DNA from: Rahnella sikkimica
GTDB taxonomy: Bacteria; Pseudomonadota; Gammaproteobacteria; Enterobacterales; Enterobacteriaceae
NCBI RefSeq assembly: GCF_002951615.1
Contig: NZ_CP019062.1
Location: forward strand, 3,472,001 to 3,536,000
DNA: 64,000 nt
Direction: 5' to 3'
Position numbers and translations under genes: made by a program. Shown one piece after another: positions 44,591-53,790 of this stretch. The notes below the pieces were generated by a model, which was given only the letters and a program-made list of their open reading frames with translations, had not been told where the DNA came from and made no database searches. Positions within the stretch are counted from its first letter, which is position 1; the number at the start of each line of letters is the position of its first letter.

Positions 44591-47085
44591 ATCGACCACG
44601 TAAACAGACCGTAAAGCGCCGCTTATCTGCTGTGCCGGGCGTGTCCCTGCTCAGGAAAATTTCCGCCGGCCTGCTGCTGACGTTCAGCAGCCTGCCATTT
44701 ACCCATGCGGAAGAAGCCCCGGCTCCGGCCGTTGATCCGGCGACCAGCCTTCCCGCTGCGCCGTCATGGTTGCCGCCGGTTACCCCGATGCCGGGCGAAA
44801 GTGCGCCCGTCAGTGCAGCCGCACCGGCGCCAGTTGCGACGGTGCCGGCGGGCGATGCGCCTCAGCCTGATACCACGCCGGTGAATACCAGCGCAGTCCC
44901 CGCCACACTGGTCACTGACCCCACTGCCCCACCGGTTGTTCCGCTGGTTCAGCCGGTCACCAGCAATATCACCGTGGCTGAAATGGGGCAGGCCAACGGC
45001 CTGACTCTCAGCGGCGGCCAGTTGCAGTCCGGGATTATCTTTACGCTGCCTGCCGATGAGGTGGTGACCAACGCCCACCTGTCGCTGGCGCTGAAAATCT
45101 CCCCGGCACTGATTGCCCGTGATACCACGCTGGAGCTGATGCTCAACGGCCAGCCGCTGGGCAACCTGCCGCTCAATCAAAGCAGCAACGGCGGGGATGT
45201 TTACGATCTGGATATTCCGTCAGCGATGGTGGTGTCCAACAACAACCTGAGCTTCCGCGTGCATGACAGCAACACCATGACCTGCGAGAAAGATCAGTCG
45301 GACAAATATTGGGTCACGATTTTGCCGACCACCAGCATTGGTCTGGAAGGTCAGCAACTGAATATTGGCCGCAATCTGGGTAACTTCCCGCGTCCGTTCT
45401 TCGATGGCCTGCAAATGCAGGAATCGAAAATCACCATGGGCTTTTCGGCGGCGATGAAACCTGGCGATGTCAGCGCAGCGGCGATGGTTTCTTCTTATCT
45501 CGGCATGTTGTCCGATTATCGCAGCGTCGATTTCCCGGTCATCCTGAACGATTTACCGGATCAGAACGGCATTCTGTTTGGTAAACCGGGCGATAAAATC
45601 GGTTCACTGACGTTACCGGCCAGCAACGGCGCGTCGATTCAGATTATCGATAACCCGATCAACCCGATTTATAAACTGCTGCTGGTGCTGGGCAATGACG
45701 ATAACGAACTGCGTCAGGCCGCTTACCGGTTGATCAGCGGCGGAATGCCAAACAACGCCGAACGTCTGGACGTGACACAGCAAACTATTCCTTCCAGCAA
45801 ACCGTATGATGCGCCGCGCTGGATTGATACCTCACGCCCGGTCACGCTGGGCGAACTGGCGGGTAAAGATCCGGATGCGCTGATTTCCAACGGGATTTAT
45901 CACGACGGCATTCAGGTCGCCTTCCGCGCTGCGCCGGACCTGTTCATGTGGGACGGTCACAACATTCCGGTGCGCATCGATTACCGCTTCCCGACGGAAA
46001 ACTGGATTGATGAAGACAGCTCGCGTCTTAATGTGTCCATCAACAGCAACTTCCTGCGCAGCCTGACGGTGAACAAAGTCGGTCTGGTGGAAAACATCTG
46101 GCGTCGCCTGGGCGGCGACAGCCGTCAGGAACGTTATACCCTCCAGCTCGCGCCGTACCTGATTTACGGGGATAACCAGCTGCAATTCTATTTCGACATC
46201 AAGCCGAAAAAAGATGCGCCGTGCAGCATTCTGACCAGCGACAACATCAAGAGCCGTATCGACCCGAAATCCTTCATCGACCTGAGCGGAAGCTACCATT
46301 TCGCGCAGTTGCCGAACCTGTCGTATTTCGTCGGTGCGTCTTATCCGTACTCTAAACTGGCGGACTTCACCGACACGCTGATGTTGCTGCCGGAAGTGCC
46401 TTCGGCGGATGAAATCCATACGCTGCTGAACCTGGCCGCCCGCGCAGGTAAAGCGACCGGCGTACCGGTGAATCACGTACAGGTCGCTTTTGGTCTGAAA
46501 GGCGATGAAAAAAATAATGCGTTGTTTGACCGGGATATTCTGGCCGTCACCACGCTGGGCGATACGTCGTTCAACCAGCAACTGCTGGCGGATTCACCGT
46601 TCAGCGTGAATGCCGGTTCGATGGGCGTGAAAACGCCGACCGAAGTCCAGCGTATCGTGGCATGGCTGACCGGCGACTGGTACCGCCAGCCGGTGGATGC
46701 TGACCGCTATTTGTCCTCTACCGGCGCATGGCGCGGCTTCGTCAGCTACCGTTCACGCTGGTCTAACGATCACGTGGTGGTGGTGGCAGCAGGCACAGAT
46801 GACCAGCAACTGCTGAAAATTCATAACGACCTGAAATCACCGAAGATTAACGCCAATGTGCGCGGTGACCTGGCGATTATTACCGATGAAAATGGCATTC
46901 GCAGCTTCTCCGTCGGCCAGCAATTCCCGACCGGCCAGATGCCGTGGTACATGATGGTGTTGTGGTATGCGAGTACGCATATCGTGATCCTCTCGCTGAT
47001 TGCCACACTGGTTTCACTGCTGATTGGCCTGAGCCTGTTCGTCGTGTTGCGTCGTCATGCGGCCAAACGTCTGGGTCAGAAATGA
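44587..47085 (+). CDS. bcsB: Cyclic-di-GMP-binding cellulose synthase periplasmic subunit BcsB
   Basis: An 832-residue partner of BcsA. An N-terminal signal (RKISAGLLLTFSSLPFTHAE) precedes an unusually long Ala/Pro/Val linker (about residues 45-125) and two repeats of carbohydrate-binding and flavodoxin-like domains (GLTLSGGQLQSGIIFTLPAD, PIRIDYRF-like and YTLQLAPYLIYGDNQLQFYF). A C-terminal membrane helix (MMVLWYASTHIVILSLIATL) contacts BcsA. It guides the nascent glucan in the periplasm. Its ATG overlaps the bcsA stop (ATGA), the expected coupling for a 1:1 complex or for multimerised BcsB. Confidence 0.96.
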   Translation: MNRPRKQTVKRRLSAVPGVSLLRKISAGLLLTFSSLPFTHAEEAPAPAVDPATSLPAAPSWLPPVTPMPGESAPVSAAAPAPVATVPAGDAPQPDTTPVNTSAVPATLVTDPTAPPVVPLVQPVTSNITVAEMGQANGLTLSGGQLQSGIIFTLPADEVVTNAHLSLALKISPALIARDTTLELMLNGQPLGNLPLNQSSNGGDVYDLDIPSAMVVSNNNLSFRVHDSNTMTCEKDQSDKYWVTILPTTSIGLEGQQLNIGRNLGNFPRPFFDGLQMQESKITMGFSAAMKPGDVSAAAMVSSYLGMLSDYRSVDFPVILNDLPDQNGILFGKPGDKIGSLTLPASNGASIQIIDNPINPIYKLLLVLGNDDNELRQAAYRLISGGMPNNAERLDVTQQTIPSSKPYDAPRWIDTSRPVTLGELAGKDPDALISNGIYHDGIQVAFRAAPDLFMWDGHNIPVRIDYRFPTENWIDEDSSRLNVSINSNFLRSLTVNKVGLVENIWRRLGGDSRQERYTLQLAPYLIYGDNQLQFYFDIKPKKDAPCSILTSDNIKSRIDPKSFIDLSGSYHFAQLPNLSYFVGASYPYSKLADFTDTLMLLPEVPSADEIHTLLNLAARAGKATGVPVNHVQVAFGLKGDEKNNALFDRDILAVTTLGDTSFNQQLLADSPFSVNAGSMGVKTPTEVQRIVAWLTGDWYRQPVDADRYLSSTGAWRGFVSYRSRWSNDHVVVVAAGTDDQQLLKIHNDLKSPKINANVRGDLAIITDENGIRSFSVGQQFPTGQMPWYMMVLWYASTHIVILSLIATLVSLLIGLSLFVVLRRHAAKRLGQK

Positions 47086-47164
47086 AAAGCGTCGTCTTAA
47101 TAACAAAAACAATGAAGGTGGCCGTTACTCCCGGCTATAACCTGGCGATTACCGGAGCTGGAAA

Positions 47165-50100
47165 ATGAAAAAACATAAACTGTCCCTGGCGGTGATCAGG
47201 GCTATTTATCTGGTAGGGATCGCCGGCGTTGCGAGTTTCAGCGCCACCACGTTTGCGGCGGACACGACCAATCCTGCCATGAAAGCCCTGTTTGATCAGG
47301 CGGCTTACTGGCATGAACGTGCCCATGATGATCTGGCGAAAGATGCCTTGCAGAAAGTGCTGCTGGTCGAGCCGAACAACGCGCAGGCGTTGTATCTGAT
47401 GTCGCTGTATTCCATGCAGGGCGGCGATAAAACGGCGGCGAACCAGTGGCGTCAGAAACTCTCCAGCGTTTCACCGGATGACCCGCGTCTGGCGTCGCTC
47501 AACAGCGCCAAGGCGATGCAGTCCATTCCTCCTGCGCAGCTGGCTGCAGCCCGCCAGATGGCGGCTCAGGGTAACGTCAGCGGCGCGCTTTCGGCCTACC
47601 GCACCATTTTCAACGGCAACCAGCCGCTCGACAGCCTGGCGACCGAATATTACCTGACGATGGCGGGCGACAAATCGCTCCAGCCGCAGGCCATTCAGGG
47701 ATTGCAGCAGCGCGTCGCCGCCCGTCCGGACGACACGCAGGCACGTCTCGGATTAGGCAAAGTGCTGACGTATCAGGAATCGACCCGCCGCGACGGGATC
47801 AAGCTGCTGAGCACAATGGCAGGTTCCAGCAGCGAAGCCGACCGCTCACTGCGTCAGGCGTTGCTGTGGATGGCACCGCAGGAAGACGACCGCGATTTGT
47901 ATCAGGCCTATCAGGCACGTCATCCCAATGACACCGGTGTGATGGCGTATTTCCAGAAAAACATTGGTGGCGCGGCAAAAGGTCAGGGCTTCTCGGCGCT
48001 GAACAGCGGCGACGTCACCAGTGCGAAAGCCAAGTTTGAAAGCGTGCTGGCCGATAACCCGAACGACGCCGATGCACTGGCCGGTCTGGGTTACATCGCA
48101 CAGCGCAGCGGCAACTTTGAAGAAGCGTCGCAATATCTGAGCAAAGCCGCTGCACAGGGCGGCGCGAACAGCGCACAACTGAGCAACCAGGCGCAGGATT
48201 CTGCGTTTTACGCCCAGCTGGCGAAAGCCAAAGAGGCCGCCGCGTCCGGCAGCTATGACGCCGCGCTGGCCGCCGTCACCCCGCTGGCGTCGGTCGGCGG
48301 TGAAAAAGGCCAGTCAGCCAGTTTGCTGCGCGCGGATATTCTGCGCCGCAAAGGCGATCTGGCCGGTGCGGAACAGCAGTACAGCGCACTGGGTGACAAC
48401 GCCGATGCCCGTGCCGGATTGTTCTATGTACTGCGTCAGCAAAATAAAACCGCTGAAGCCAATCAGGTTCTGAAAACGCTGCCCGCCAGTTTACAGACGA
48501 AGATGAACCCGCCGACCGTGGCCGATGTGATCGAACCCATGCGCCATCAGGCGGCGCAGGCCGTTGCCAGCAACGATCCGCAGCGCGCACTGAATATCCT
48601 TCAGCAGGCGCAGGAACGCCAGCCGTCGAACGTCTGGGTAAAACTGGATATGGCGCGCATTCTGCAATCGCAGGGGCAAACCGCGCAGGCGCAATCCATC
48701 ATGGCACCGTCTTCACGTCCGGGCGCGTCATCGGCCGATCTTTACGCCGCCGCGCTGTTTGCGTCCGAAACCAAAAACTGGGCCACCGCCAACGCCCTGC
48801 TCTCGCGCATTCCGCGCAACAGTCAGAATCAGGGAATGCGTGAACTGGCGCAGCGCGCCAACTTCAATGCGCAAATGGCAGATGCCGAAAATTATCTGCA
48901 ACAGGGCAACAGCGCAGCGGCCGGCAATACCCTGCGCGCACTGGCGCAGAACCCGCCCTCCGCGCCAGCCGATGTGGGTTTACTGGCAAAAAATCTCGCC
49001 GCCACCGGACAACTTCCACTGGCCGTACAGCTGGTTCGCCAGAACATGCGTCAGGGCGTGAACGGCAATGCGGGCGATTATGCCGATCAAATCACCGTGC
49101 TCAATTCCGCCGGGCTGGGCATGGAAGCGCAGGCCTTCCTGCAAAATCCGCAAATTCAGTCCGGCACGTCTGCAACAGCGCTGGCCAATCTGCGTAACGG
49201 TTTCGTGATCACGCAGGCCGACCAGTTACGTGAACAGGGCCAGTACGCTGCCGCTTACGACAAACTGGTCGTCGCGTTGCAGTCTGATCCACAAAACCGG
49301 GATCTGATGCTGGCGATGGCGCGCCTTTATCAGTCCGGCAAACTCAATAAACAGGCCGGTCAGGTTTATAACTACCTGATGAGCAACGACACACCAACGC
49401 AGGATGCGCGCGTCGGTGCCATTAACGTCGCGCTGGGTGAAGGCGATAATAAACGGGCACAGGAACTGTTAACCGGGCTGCGCGGCGAACGCACGCCGGA
49501 CCGCTTGTTACTCGAAGCCCGCGTCGCCGAAGCGCAGGGCGATCACCAGCAGGCGCTGGCGTTACTGCGTTCTGCGAAGGGCAAGATGATCGGTCTGGAA
49601 GGTGCGGACGGTTCAGCGCAGGTGGCCGGTTTGCAGATAAACGACAACCCGTTTATCAACCGCTCAACGCGAACTTCACCGGGCCGTCCGGCAACACAAT
49701 CTTCTTACGGCACCGTGTTGCCGTGGCAGCAGTCTGATCAGGTGACCGTTCCCGGCAATATTCCGACACCGGCCGTACCAACCGCCATGGCGCAGCGCAC
49801 CGCAACCGAAAAACAGATCGACGACATGCTCGACGATTTGCAGGGCAAAACCGCGACCTGGGCGCAGGGCGATATGTCGATTCGCGGACGTGACGGCGAA
49901 AGCGGCCTCAGCCAGCTGACCGAAGCGAAAGCGCCAATGACCTTCGCCTTCGTGCCGTTTGATACGTCACGTCTGAGCATCGGCGTGACGCCGGTTTCCC
50001 TCAGCGCAGGCAGCCCGTCCGGCACCGGCAATGCCCGTTATGGGCAGGGTGCGCTGGCGCAGGCACAGTCCGCGCAGAAAGATGTGGCAACCGCCGCCGC

Positions 50101-51124
50101 CGCCGCCGGTCTGGATATCGCCAGTTACAGTACGTTTGCGAAACTGCAATCCGCAGCTTCAACGGGTTATACCGCGAACTGTAGCTCGACCAACGCCACG
50201 TCAACGCAGTGTGCGGCCTACAATACGATTACGGGCACGGATCCGACCACCTACGCGGCGCCTTCCGGCGGTAACCAAAGCGCGACGGGTGTCGAGGTTA
50301 ACGCGGCGCTGACCGGCGACAGCTATAAAGCCGATGTCGGCAGTACACCGCTCGGGCAGGATCTGAACTCGCTGGTCGGTGGCGTGCAATGGGCACCGAA
50401 GCTGACTGATTTCACCACCCTGCGCCTGACGGTTGAACGTCGTGCGGTCACGGACAGTATTCTGTCTTACGTCGGCACCAAAGATACTTACAGCGGAAAA
50501 ACCTGGGGTCAGGTCACCAAAAACGGCGGCAGCGTTAACCTGTCCTACGATGACGGCGACGCCGGTTTCTACGCCGAAGGCGGTTACTACAGCTATCTGG
50601 GTAACAACGTGAAGAGCAACCAGTCGGTCAGTGCCAACGCGGGCTTGTATATTCGCCCGTACCGTTATGACGACCGCGAGCTGAAAACGGGGATCAACGT
50701 CGGTTATATGAACTTCGACAAGAACCTCAGCTACTACTCCTACGGCCAGGGCGGTTACTTCAGCCCGCAGAACTACGTCAGCGTCTCCTTCCCGGTGGAA
50801 TACACCCAGAAGTATGACGATTGGGATCTGAAATTATCAGGCTCAGTGGGTTATCAGTCCTATTCTCAGGATAAGAGTGCGTACTTCCCAAATAACGCCG
50901 ATCTGCAGAAACAGCTGGAAGAACTGGTGAATGCAGGCTACGGCACTGAAGCGTATTACGCGGGTAAAACCCAGAATGGTATTGGCTGGAGCGCAGGCGT
51001 GGGCGGTAACTATCATTTGAACAAAAACATGCAGATTGGCGGACAAGTTGGCTACGATACTTTCGGTGATTACAACGAGAGCACCGCGCAGGTCTACTTC
51101 CGCTACCTGATGGGCCAAAATTAA
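47165..51124 (+). CDS. bcsC: Cellulose export TPR/outer-membrane porin BcsC
   Basis: A 1319-residue protein (E. coli BcsC is about 1157). A signal peptide (MKKHKLSLAVIRAIYLVGIA, cleavage near TFA) is followed by about 15-19 periplasmic TPR repeats to about residue 820 and a linker rich in Ser/Ala/Thr (about 820-1040) that explains the extra length. A C-terminal 16-strand BcsC porin (about 1040-1319) ends in FRYLMGQN. Cellulose leaves through the barrel while the TPR part docks the synthase. The linker has a cysteine pair (TANCSSTNATSTQCAAYN) not expected in E. coli BcsC. AATGAAGG and CCGGAGCTGG ribosome-binding candidates lie in the 79-bp gap after bcsB. Confidence 0.96.
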   Translation: MKKHKLSLAVIRAIYLVGIAGVASFSATTFAADTTNPAMKALFDQAAYWHERAHDDLAKDALQKVLLVEPNNAQALYLMSLYSMQGGDKTAANQWRQKLSSVSPDDPRLASLNSAKAMQSIPPAQLAAARQMAAQGNVSGALSAYRTIFNGNQPLDSLATEYYLTMAGDKSLQPQAIQGLQQRVAARPDDTQARLGLGKVLTYQESTRRDGIKLLSTMAGSSSEADRSLRQALLWMAPQEDDRDLYQAYQARHPNDTGVMAYFQKNIGGAAKGQGFSALNSGDVTSAKAKFESVLADNPNDADALAGLGYIAQRSGNFEEASQYLSKAAAQGGANSAQLSNQAQDSAFYAQLAKAKEAAASGSYDAALAAVTPLASVGGEKGQSASLLRADILRRKGDLAGAEQQYSALGDNADARAGLFYVLRQQNKTAEANQVLKTLPASLQTKMNPPTVADVIEPMRHQAAQAVASNDPQRALNILQQAQERQPSNVWVKLDMARILQSQGQTAQAQSIMAPSSRPGASSADLYAAALFASETKNWATANALLSRIPRNSQNQGMRELAQRANFNAQMADAENYLQQGNSAAAGNTLRALAQNPPSAPADVGLLAKNLAATGQLPLAVQLVRQNMRQGVNGNAGDYADQITVLNSAGLGMEAQAFLQNPQIQSGTSATALANLRNGFVITQADQLREQGQYAAAYDKLVVALQSDPQNRDLMLAMARLYQSGKLNKQAGQVYNYLMSNDTPTQDARVGAINVALGEGDNKRAQELLTGLRGERTPDRLLLEARVAEAQGDHQQALALLRSAKGKMIGLEGADGSAQVAGLQINDNPFINRSTRTSPGRPATQSSYGTVLPWQQSDQVTVPGNIPTPAVPTAMAQRTATEKQIDDMLDDLQGKTATWAQGDMSIRGRDGESGLSQLTEAKAPMTFAFVPFDTSRLSIGVTPVSLSAGSPSGTGNARYGQGALAQAQSAQKDVATAAAAAGLDIASYSTFAKLQSAASTGYTANCSSTNATSTQCAAYNTITGTDPTTYAAPSGGNQSATGVEVNAALTGDSYKADVGSTPLGQDLNSLVGGVQWAPKLTDFTTLRLTVERRAVTDSILSYVGTKDTYSGKTWGQVTKNGGSVNLSYDDGDAGFYAEGGYYSYLGNNVKSNQSVSANAGLYIRPYRYDDRELKTGINVGYMNFDKNLSYYSYGQGGYFSPQNYVSVSFPVEYTQKYDDWDLKLSGSVGYQSYSQDKSAYFPNNADLQKQLEELVNAGYGTEAYYAGKTQNGIGWSAGVGGNYHLNKNMQIGGQVGYDTFGDYNESTAQVYFRYLMGQN

Positions 51125-51142
51125 TCCTGGTGGAATAAAACC

Positions 51143-51622
51143 ATGCAAGAACAGAACTATGCACAAGTTGCGCAGGAGTATTACCGCCAGCGTCACACCA
51201 CAACAGGCTGGCAAAGCCTGGTGCAGGTGCTATTTTCAGGTATTCTGGCATCCGCTGACGATGAAGATGGCCGTCGTTTTATCACACTGATGGGCAATAA
51301 TCTGGCGCGTCAGCATGCATTACCGGTCTCTTCGACGTTGGGTGAACTGGAAGATAACATTAACCACATTCTCAGCCATTTTGACTGGGGTGTGGTGAAG
51401 CTCGAAGCCACTCAGCAACAGCTCGCGCTGGTGCATATTGCCTGGCCGGTGTCTCCGCAAGGGCAGGATGATGAATTGTGGCGCATCGCGCTGATTTCGT
51501 TGTTTGAAGGTCTGTTTGCTGAGTGGTTATTATCACAAGGCGGGCAGCCCTATGTTCCTCTGCGCTGGCAGGAAAACACACCGGAAGGCGCCTTCGTTTT
51601 CCGTTATCAAAATGGTTTGTAA
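51143..51622 (+). CDS. bcsD: Cellulose synthase accessory subunit BcsD
   Basis: A 159-residue BcsD-family protein (Komagataeibacter BcsD is about 156). Its features are YYRQRHTTTGWQSLVQVLF, TLGELEDNINHILSHFDWGV and DELWRIALISLFEGLFAEWL. BcsD forms periplasmic octamers that help order glucan chains into crystalline ribbons. Its presence marks a type I bcs operon and is the main difference from the E. coli K-12 locus, where bcsD is absent. It lies 18 bp after bcsC and 9 bp before bcsZ. Confidence 0.93.
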   Translation: MQEQNYAQVAQEYYRQRHTTTGWQSLVQVLFSGILASADDEDGRRFITLMGNNLARQHALPVSSTLGELEDNINHILSHFDWGVVKLEATQQQLALVHIAWPVSPQGQDDELWRIALISLFEGLFAEWLLSQGGQPYVPLRWQENTPEGAFVFRYQNGL

Positions 51623-51631
51623 GGAATTTAT

Positions 51632-52645
51632 ATGTGGTTATTTCGGCGCTACAGCCTCGTGCTGTGGTTCAGCCTTATTGTTGCATTTTTCAGTTCTTCC
51701 GTAATGGCGCAGGATGCAGGCTGGTCGGCTTATAAAAGCCGCTTTCTGATGCCAGATGGTCGAATTATTGATACCGCCAACAAGAATGTCAGCCACACAG
51801 AGGGTCAGGGTTTTAGCATGTTGCTGGCCGTGTTCAATGACGATCAGGCAACCTTCGACAAGCTGTGGCAGTGGGCAAACACAACGCTTTACCGTAAAGA
51901 TATCGGCCTCTATTCATGGCGCTATGACCCGAATAACATCGTTCATGTGGCGGATAAAAATAATGCTTCTGACGGTGACACGCTCATCGCCTGGGCGCTG
52001 CTGCTGGCGGGGGATAAATGGAATGAATCCCGCTACACGCAGGCCTCTGACAAACTGCAGGCCGCGCTGCTCAAGCATAATGTGATTGATTACGCGGGCT
52101 ACAAAGTCATGCTGCCGGGCGTATCAGGCTTTAATCAGACCAGTAACATCACCGTCAACCCGTCGTACTTTATCTTCCCGGCCTGGCAGGCGTTCTTTGC
52201 GCGCAGCCATTTAAAAGTGTGGAAAGAACTGGACGAAAGCGGTACCGCAATGTTGAGCAAAATGGCATTTGGTGAGTTCCGTTTACCGACAGACTGGGTC
52301 GACATGCAGGCAGACGGCACGATGAAACCGGCCACCCGCTGGCCAACGCGTTTCAGCTACGACGCCGTGCGTATCCCGCTGTATCTCGGCTGGGCACATC
52401 CCGGCAGTCCGCAACTCGCGCCGTTCATTTTGTGGTGGCAGAAATCGCCACGTACCGCGACACCGGCCTGGATTGACGTCATGACCGGCACCAAAGCCAG
52501 TTACAACATGTCGCCCGGCCTGTTAGCCATCCGTGATTTCACCATGGCCAACGCCAGCGCCATCAGCCCGACTCTGGCACCGAAGGATGACTATTATTCT
52601 TCCTGCCTCCAGCTACTGAGCTGGTGGGCAAGCCATAAAGGTTAA
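51632..52645 (+). CDS. bcsZ: Periplasmic endo-1,4-beta-glucanase BcsZ (GH8)
   Basis: A 337-residue glycoside hydrolase family 8 cellulase (E. coli BcsZ 368) with a signal peptide (LVLWFSLIVAFFSSSVMAQ). The catalytic acid Glu lies in SHTEGQGFSMLLAVFND and the base-side Asp in GLYSWRYDPNNIV. Further conserved parts are ASDGDTLIAWALLLAGDKW and NPSYFIFPAWQAFF. It trims or edits nascent cellulose and often raises export efficiency. It ends the cellulose operon here, in contrast to the position between bcsB and bcsC in E. coli. An AAGGAATTT ribosome-binding site precedes the ATG. Confidence 0.96.
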   Translation: MWLFRRYSLVLWFSLIVAFFSSSVMAQDAGWSAYKSRFLMPDGRIIDTANKNVSHTEGQGFSMLLAVFNDDQATFDKLWQWANTTLYRKDIGLYSWRYDPNNIVHVADKNNASDGDTLIAWALLLAGDKWNESRYTQASDKLQAALLKHNVIDYAGYKVMLPGVSGFNQTSNITVNPSYFIFPAWQAFFARSHLKVWKELDESGTAMLSKMAFGEFRLPTDWVDMQADGTMKPATRWPTRFSYDAVRIPLYLGWAHPGSPQLAPFILWWQKSPRTATPAWIDVMTGTKASYNMSPGLLAIRDFTMANASAISPTLAPKDDYYSSCLQLLSWWASHKG

Positions 52646-52665
52646 GGGATTTATTGCAGGCCAAT

Positions 52666-52718
52666 TTATTGTATATATGCAATAAATTAGCGCTGTCGTT
52701 ATTGTATATACGCAATAA
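52666..52718. repeat. Tandem TTATTG...CAATAA palindromes after bcsZ
   Basis: TTATTG-TATATATG-CAATAA (52666-52685) and TTATTG-TATATACG-CAATAA (52699-52718) are 18 of 20 identical by direct reading, spaced 33 bp (three helical turns). A weaker copy, TTATTG-CAGGC-CAAT, begins at 52651. They lie between convergent bcsZ and dppF. Such phased palindromes suggest a protein-binding array; no known regulator is identified. Confidence 0.6.
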
Positions 52719-52731
52719 GTTTCCACAAAAA

Positions 52732-52750
52732 AGCCCGCTTTTCGCGGGCT
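52732..52750. terminator. Bidirectional terminator between bcsZ and dppF
   Basis: AGCCCGC, loop TTTTC, GCGGGCT. On the minus strand it is followed by TTTTTTGTGG and so ends the dpp operon; on the plus strand CTTTGTCATTT follows. Confidence 0.85.
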
Positions 52751-52776
52751 TTGTCATTTCTGCAGAACCATCAGAA

Positions 52777-53790
52777 TTACGCGACGGTTTGCGTGGTTCC
52801 GTTTTCATCCTGATCGACAGCGAAGCAGGCGACCAGCTGATCGCCGTATTGCTTCAGCTGTGGCTGGAACTGCTTGCAGGTGCCGAACGCGCGGCGGCAG
52901 CGGGCGTTGAACGCGCAACCGGCTGGCGGGTTCAGCGGGCTTGGCAGCTCACCGGTCAGTTTGATACGTTCACGACGCTCGTCCGGGTTCAGACGCGGTG
53001 TGGCGGACAGCAGCGCCTGTGTGTACGGATGGCGCGGGTTGCTGAAGATGGCGTCTTTCGAGCCTTTCTCTACGCAGCGGCCAAGGTACATCACCATCAC
53101 TTCGTCGGCGATATGTTCCACAACGGACAAATCGTGAGAAATGAAGACGTAGGACAACCCCAGATCCTGCTGTAAATCCATCATCAGGTTCAGCACCTGC
53201 GCACGCACGGAAACGTCGAGCGCGGAAACCGGTTCATCGGCAATGACCACGTCCGGATCCAGCATCAGGCCGCGGGCGATAGCGATACGCTGACGCTGAC
53301 CGCCGGAGAACATGTGCGGATAACGGTCGTAATGTTCCGTTTTCAGGCCCACTTTTGCCATCATCGCCAGCGCTTTTTCACGGCGTTCGGCGGCCGTCAG
53401 TTTGGTGTTGATCAGCAACGGCTCTTCGAGGATCTGGCCGACTTTCTTGCGCGGGTTCAGCGATCCGTAAGGATTCTGGAACACGATTTGGATCTTCTGA
53501 CGACGCAGCTTTTCCGCCGTGGCATCCGGTTTCAGCAAATCCTGACCGCGATAATAAAGCTCACCGCCGGTCGGCACTTCGATCATGGTCAGCAGGCGGC
53601 CCAGCGTGGATTTCCCGCAGCCGGATTCACCGACCACTGCCAGCGTTTTCCCCCGTTCCAGCGTGAAAGACACACCGTCGAGCGCTTTTACGGTTCGTTC
53701 CGGGGCGAACATCCCTTTCTTCACCGGGTAATGTTTTTTCAGGTCAATCGCGTGCAACAGCGGCTGCGGTTGGGTGTTATCAGGACTCAT
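52777..53790 (-). CDS. dppF: Dipeptide ABC transporter ATP-binding protein DppF
   Basis: A 337-residue ATPase (E. coli DppF 334). Walker A is [12 protein letters not shown], the Q-loop is [13 protein letters not shown], the ABC signature is [16 protein letters not shown] and Walker B is [13 protein letters not shown]; the C-terminal oligopeptide-transporter domain has the cysteine-rich [17 protein letters not shown], a likely iron-sulfur ligand set. It powers dipeptide and heme import with DppD. The frame is open far upstream into dppD, but [20 protein letters not shown] at 53790 is the family start. It overlaps dppD by 11 bp. Confidence 0.96.
   Translation of the reverse strand: MSPDNTQPQPLLHAIDLKKHYPVKKGMFAPERTVKALDGVSFTLERGKTLAVVGESGCGKSTLGRLLTMIEVPTGGELYYRGQDLLKPDATAEKLRRQKIQIVFQNPYGSLNPRKKVGQILEEPLLINTKLTAAERREKALAMMAKVGLKTEHYDRYPHMFSGGQRQRIAIARGLMLDPDVVIADEPVSALDVSVRAQVLNLMMDLQQDLGLSYVFISHDLSVVEHIADEVMVMYLGRCVEKGSKDAIFSNPRHPYTQALLSATPRLNPDERRERIKLTGELPSPLNPPAGCAFNARCRRAFGTCKQFQPQLKQYGDQLVACFAVDQDENGTTQTVA

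Noticed and set aside
44587..44900. Frameshift or fusion to explain the long Ala/Pro N-terminus of BcsB
   Set aside because: The frame is continuous, follows a signal peptide, and Ala/Pro linkers there are common in bcsD-type operons; no sign of an error.
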